Assembly: GCA_037074765.1 (NCBI GenBank)
Contig: JBAMDO010000008.1
Span: 186,001 to 250,000, forward strand
DNA from: Mansonella perstans
Taxonomy: Eukaryota > Nematoda > Chromadorea > Rhabditida > Onchocercidae
Direction of reading: 5' to 3'
DNA length: 64,000 bases
Below, in pieces: positions 58,753 through 64,000 of the stretch. The notes under the pieces were generated by a model. It saw only the letters and a program-made list of their open reading frames with translations, was not told where the DNA came from and ran no database searches. The stretch's first letter is position 1; each line of letters begins with the position of its first letter. The translations under genes were made by a program, and so were the position numbers.

Positions 58753-60180
58753 CAAGGTGTGCTGAATAGTGGCCGCAAAATAATTAAGGTGACGAATACT
58801 TTAGTTGAATCTTTTATTCAAAACATTTAACCATCTTGTGCAATATTTGTCCATAATTCACTACTTTCAAAAAGTTTGATGTGGTGTGAAAGTAGTTACA
58901 AATGAATGGAAAAGGTCATTTTGTGTTTACATGATAATTAAATATATATAATCTAACCTGAATGTCCAGCAATTCAGGTACAATAATTTATGAATGTATT
59001 ATTGATACATTTGTTTGTGTGTGTTTTTTTTTTTTTGCTCGCTAAAGAATTGATAATTATAAGAAATAAAAATGGAAGAAATAATTTTAATAGATGAGGA
59101 TAATTGTTTGTTGTTGCAAATATAGTTGATAAGTAATTGAAAGGGTAAAGATTTTGAGTAAATCCTTAAGATTAGATATTGGAAGGGTGAAAGAAGGTCG
59201 AATTGAAGCAGCAGCATGTTGTGGAAGTGGAAGTGGTCGATTTATATGTGTCATATTTAATTTTTTTTTGATGCTTTGCACTTCTTTTTTCCCCTAACCT
59301 ATTTGGGATGGCACATATATGTATGGAGAAGAGAGAATGATGAGTGGAATAAGTCTCAGTGGGTTAAAGTACCATGTAATACAAGCTTTTTGTTGTTCAA
59401 CAGCAATGAGCAGCATCATTAATAGGAGATGGATAAGGTTATGATGGAAGAGAAGGTGATGGTAGTGGAATAATTTTAGGGTGCTGAAGACGATCGATGA
59501 TGAGATGAAATGAAATGGGTGCTGTTTGCTTTTAATGGATGGATGAGTGATTGGGATAATTCGTTGTCGCATTCATTTTCTTTTTCCCTCTGATTATTCC
59601 GTCTACATGCAACAAGCCATCCATCCGTTAGCGATACTTACCGGATCGGACATTTTCATTGTCCTATGAGAAGATTCTAATAGTAGCATGGATGATGTTA
59701 CGTTGCTGTTACTGGTAATGCCTGCAGAGAATTTGTTTTAGTTAAAAGGAAGGGAGGAAAAGAATTGGTTGAAAGTGAAGAATGAAGATTTTGAGAATTA
59801 TCTTTGAAGATAAAAAGAAAGGGAAGGCAATATAGTTCAAAGAGAGGAGAGGAGAGCAAAAGATGTAAAGAAATATAGTAGTATGTATGTACTTGTTAAA
59901 AGTGTTCATTTGTAAAGAGACATCAAAGCAGATGATAATGATTGTTGGATAGGATAGGTAGGGAAGGGATATTTAGTTTCATTGAAGAGAGAGAGGGAAA
60001 GGGATGAAGAATAATCATTGATATATGTATATAACTCATTCATCACACAGGTCGAGTCGAGCTTCTTATGTCTCCATCATTTCACCTGCTTGAAACTCAA
60101 TCCCACTTGTGTTATTGTTAGAAAAGAACGGTGACATTGATATAATGGATATTATTTGTAAAAACTATGTAAGCAAAATA

Positions 60181-60234
60181 TACACACACATACATACACA
60201 CACACATACACACATACACACACACACACATACA
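60181..60234. repeat. CA/TACA microsatellite
   Basis: Alternating CA with interspersed TACATA words over about 54 bp. Confidence 0.9.
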
Positions 60235-60314
60235 TATGTGAGATAACTAATGATTCAGTTGCTATTATCATCACACTTCAATAAGTTTATTTGTCGATGA
60301 GATGAGGCATTGAA

Positions 60315-60350
60315 TGATGTGATGTGATGTGATGTGAGTGAGTGAGTGAC
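60315..60350. repeat. GATGT then GAGT short tandem repeats
   Basis: Four GATGT-type units run directly into GAGTGAGTGAGTGA. Confidence 0.85.
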
Positions 60351-60491
60351 TGAATGAATAAATGAATGACTCTTTGAGCCTTTTTTTTTCCATGCCGCTT
60401 CCTGCATTTACAGAACGGCGGCCACTGCTCTCCATTCAATTTGTCTCTTATAATTTATTTATATTCGTCAAGTACCTTTCTCTCACACATC

Positions 60492-60493
<2 letters not shown>

Positions 60494-60541
<48 letters not shown>

Positions 60542-60554
60542 CACACACACACAT
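60494..60554. repeat. (CA)n microsatellite
   Basis: About 22 uninterrupted CA dinucleotides, then one TG interruption and six more CA. The ORF across it encodes only Thr-His repeats and is not a gene. Confidence 0.95.
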
Positions 60555-61361
60555 CCATACACAATATACATCATATATTTGAAATTTTCTTTAGGATAAG
60601 TTAATCAATGTCATTCATTTTTACAGCTTCTATCAATTAGTAGCATTGTTGTGAAGATTACATTAGCGCTAATCTATCATCTTTTTGCTTTTCATTCATT
60701 TATAAATCTTTGAAATATTTCCATCAATTAATAAAATTCCATAACTACTTTTTAATTTTAATATATCTTTTTTAGTTACTTTATAATAGTGAAAATTAAG
60801 ATTTGCCCTTATTTCTCAATCATTTTTTCAAGTTTGTAATAAAAAAATGAAAAGAAAAATTTAATGCAACTTTATTATTTTATAGCATTGCATGTGTAAT
60901 ATGATAGATAGATACCTTTGTGAATAATGCTGAATGAGTAACATTTAACTATTAGCTAACATATTTTATGAGATTGTGGGTTTAGTTTAAGAAAGCTGTA
61001 AAAAGCTTGAAAAAGAATGGCTATTTGAGAGCACATGTATATAGCTCTCATTGAAATTCAATTTTCCAATTGGCCCTTCCCTTCCGTCTTCACACATCTG
61101 CGCGCTATCGAGAATCTCTCATTACGATGGGAGGCCCACCACTTATCCATTTGAAAGGATTGCTTATAGAAGTATTAGGAAAAAGGAAAGGATTAGCGGT
61201 TGAAAGAGAAGGAGGAGTCGTACGGGTAACAATTTATCATATGTGCCCGGGTAACATTGCCATAGTTCATTTATTTGTATTAGTGCATTACAGCCAATTT
61301 AGTGATTGCCCCATCACATTATTTACTTCTTCATGTAATTGCCTTTTCCTCCTCCATATAC

Positions 61362-61378
61362 ATATATATATATATATA
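61362..61378. repeat. (TA)n run
   Basis: Short alternating AT stretch following a CATATACA word. Confidence 0.8.
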
Positions 61379-61536
61379 CATTACATCTTTCATCTAATTG
61401 ATATTTTTAATTATTACCAGCAATTCTGAAACAACAATGTTTCCAACAAAACAACATGTTTGTACCTCATTAACATCCTTATCGTCCTTATATTTACAAA
61501 TCATTATTACTCTCAAATATTTATATTATATTTCTT

Positions 61537-61557
61537 CATTTCATTTCATTTCATTTC
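61537..61557. repeat. (ATTTC)n pentanucleotide repeat
   Basis: Four consecutive TTTCA/ATTTC units. Confidence 0.85.
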
Positions 61558-64000
61558 CAGTTATCAAGTATAAATTTTCGAAAAATACTATGTAATTGAA
61601 AGCTTCATTTTCTATCTTATTGTTTTATTACTAGTTAATATTTTCAACCGAATTGTGTTTATAAATAAAATTCCAGCTATCTTTTCGTTTTGATTAAGAG
61701 TTCTGCTCGTTTTAGCATTGTTTTAATTTATAGGAGTGGAAATTACTTCTTATTATTTTGAATTAACTAAAAGATGATTTTTTTTTTTTTTTTGGCGGGA
61801 AATAAACCAGTTTTTTATAGAAACAAAACAATCAGCATTTGCTCTTTGTAAGAAATTAGGTCGTGTAGCCGATTTCTAAACTCTGTTGCAATGATATTGG
61901 AAAAATTTTTCAAATTAGAAAATTTGCTGTTATTCGCAGTTTTATTTTTTATTAGCTTTTGAGGCTTTTCTCTGTAGCAAATCTTCTAAAATTGCATTTT
62001 TTTCAACTAATTAAATACTAAATTCAAATTGATTGCCTCCTTTATCCTTTACATGCAACGTTTTATGCTTATTCTATTCGATGTCATTTATTGTCAGTTG
62101 CATTACCTATCTGTATGAAATGATGTTATTTTTAATGTCATAGTCCTTAAGAGAAAGAATGAAGAGAATGGAAATAATCGCTAGAATTGGTTGTATTTCA
62201 TTAAATAGTCTAATTAAGTGGAAAATGAGCGCCTCTTGACCTGACCTCTGTTTTTTCACTGTTTTCTTTAATGATGAGATGAATGCAGGAATGAATTAAC
62301 TGAATAGAAATATAGCTGTGGTATCATTCATGTTAATCACATTCAGATTCTTTTTAATCTGTAGATTCTTTCTAGATTTATCAGAGTATGTACTTTTAAA
62401 AGTAATTAATGCTAATTAATTATGGAAATTCCGAATATAGACGTGGAGAGATATATTTTTATAGTCTTAAGGTAGCACTTTGTTGGAATTTCTCTGAGGT
62501 TGTTGCTTCATTCTACTTAGACTGAATGATGCATTAATATATTTGCAGTGATATCTCATGTAGTTCATTTGTACAGTTGCTATTCTTTGTACCTATGAAG
62601 GCATCGGTTTATAGAAAGGAAATTTTGATGGATTATTAAATTTTAAGGAATAGACTTGATTATTGCTTTTATATGCAGCTAAATGATACTTTTTCAAAAT
62701 TACAAGTAGTTTTGGTCGTTTCCCTCATAGAGTTTTTGGAGTGCTGAATGTGGTCTATAAGTAAAAAGTAGACAAAGTCAGCGGGAAATTTCATTTTTTA
62801 TACTTTGCAATTATTAGCCATGCATTTTTTGCAGAGTGCTTCCGTGACACTAATGTGTAAAAAGCTATGCAGATTAAAATGTTTTGTAATTTTTTAACTG
62901 CTTACGTCGGAAATAAATTAAAGATTTGACCAAGTGACATGATATATCAGTAATGAATTTCAGGACGAAAAGAACTGCAATGCTGTAAGTTACATGAATG
63001 AAAGCATGGATTTTCATTGGTCTTAAGTTGACTATTGTGGTGCGATGTTCTAGAGTTCAAAATGCTGCTGGCAATTGATGGTTAAGTGCACTTCTATTGA
63101 GCGTCCTTGTTGGTGTTAAACTAAAGCTCGAAAACGGTTTGTCAGTATCTTACTGAATTATAGATAGCAGGACAAATCAGTGCAATGGTGTGGTACATTT
63201 TAAAGAGCAATTCAAATTGCTTCTTATCGTGATGCGATTATAGCTAAATGTCATCCATTGACATGTTACAAAGCTGTCGAGATCCAAGTAACTAAAATGT
63301 GGACATTTTGTAAAATTGTCTTCTGATCTTGATGAGAATCAGTGCTTATTGCTATCAAATTGTGTTTTTTTTTCCATTTTTTCTTTTTTTCATGTGAGAA
63401 GTTGAATAAAATCAAAATAATCGCATTTGATCTGTAATTTTTGTCTACCAGTGGTTTCACTGCTCAACGATATTTTATGTTTTGTAATTTCTGTAAAATT
63501 TCTTTTGAGATTGGGGAGAAGATATTAATGGGTTTGTTAATATAGCCTCTAGGCTTTTTTTGAAACACAGCCATTATTTTTGTAATTTTTTTTTTCTGGA
63601 GAGTTTTTTCTGTGCAGTCAATCTCAAATGAAACTGGGAATTATTTTATTAATTTTCAGCTGTATACCGATGATGCATCAAAAGTTCTGAGCTTGAAGCT
63701 CAGTAAATATTTCTACTTTTCAGAAGTGCTGGTTTATTTTCATATTTCAACTAACTTGTATTAACCATATCGCACCAGCTCTTATGGATAGTGCTATTTA
63801 TCAGTTTGCCGCAAGAAGGGTTAAATATTGAAGTATGTTAGTAATTTATTGGGTGATTTAAAATTTGTATCTTCCGAGAATTTTTTTTGGTGGGAATTTT
63901 TCTTGAATCAAGATTTCAAGATACGAAATCTTGCATTGCTGCTGCTGATATAGAGCAGTGTATTTCATGTTATGTATATGAAATTTTTCTAGTCTTGTAG

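Larger units (their letters stand above)
58753..64000. other. Gene-poor A+T-rich region with microsatellites
   Basis: Over 5.2 kb to the right edge I find no exon that matches a known family on either strand. Features seen are CA repeats, GATGT/GAGTG repeats, a TA run, an ATTTC run and purine-rich DNA at 59730-60010. A short ORF with more balanced composition lies at 61070-61250 (see findings). The region could be intergenic or a long intron/5' flank of a gene to the right. Confidence 0.5.

Noticed and set aside
60362..60604. ORF with Thr-His repeats
   Set aside because: It is the translation of a CA microsatellite.

Overview
The window reads as nuclear DNA of a nematode, most likely an AT-rich parasitic spirurid/filarial worm. 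Base composition is strongly A+T. Genes are split by many small GT-AG introns ending in TTTCAG-like acceptors. Several starts sit just behind an unpaired acceptor, as expected for spliced-leader trans-splicing. The proteins are conserved animal proteins with nematode-style variants. Species is not determined. Exon boundaries below were placed by hand from reading-frame phase, splice consensus and remembered family alignments; no alignment was run.

Layout. 1-3100 (-): 5' part of exocyst subunit Sec5/EXOC2. 3888-9113 (+): OTUD7/Cezanne-type OTU deubiquitinase with a C-terminal A20 zinc finger. 11014-16644 (+): compact Fer-like SH2-tyrosine kinase whose roughly 3.1-kb first intron holds an antisense Ly6/uPAR-like cysteine-rich gene (11777-12457, -), a MITE-like inverted repeat, a hairpin and unexplained coding-like fragments. 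17743-23638 (+): CC2D1/Lgd with four DM14 repeats and a C2 domain. 25486-31872 (+): MCM4 replicative helicase subunit. 33422-36263 (+): six-EF-hand CREC protein ending in HDEL. 37819-42964 (-): NEDD4-type C2-WW-HECT ubiquitin ligase. 43477-44991 (+): membrane-anchored short-chain dehydrogenase. 45709-53622 (-): Integrator subunit 3. 54033-58752 (+): SMG5 of nonsense-mediated decay. 58753-64000: no gene I can support, only microsatellites and A+T-rich DNA.

Three gene pairs are head-to-head with short gaps: EXOC2/OTUD7 (787 bp), NEDD4/SDR (512 bp) and INTS3/SMG5 (410 bp). They may share bidirectional promoters. Otherwise the genes belong to separate housekeeping processes: secretion and endosomal sorting (Sec5, CC2D1, CREC), ubiquitin (OTUD7, NEDD4), replication (MCM4) and RNA metabolism (INTS3, SMG5). 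There is no operon-like run of closely spaced same-strand genes.

I found no convincing novel multi-gene system. The accessory-looking part is 11.0-14.2 kb, inside the kinase intron. The kinase itself is unusual: its SH2 domain lacks the FLVR arginine and its activation segment lacks the usual tyrosine.
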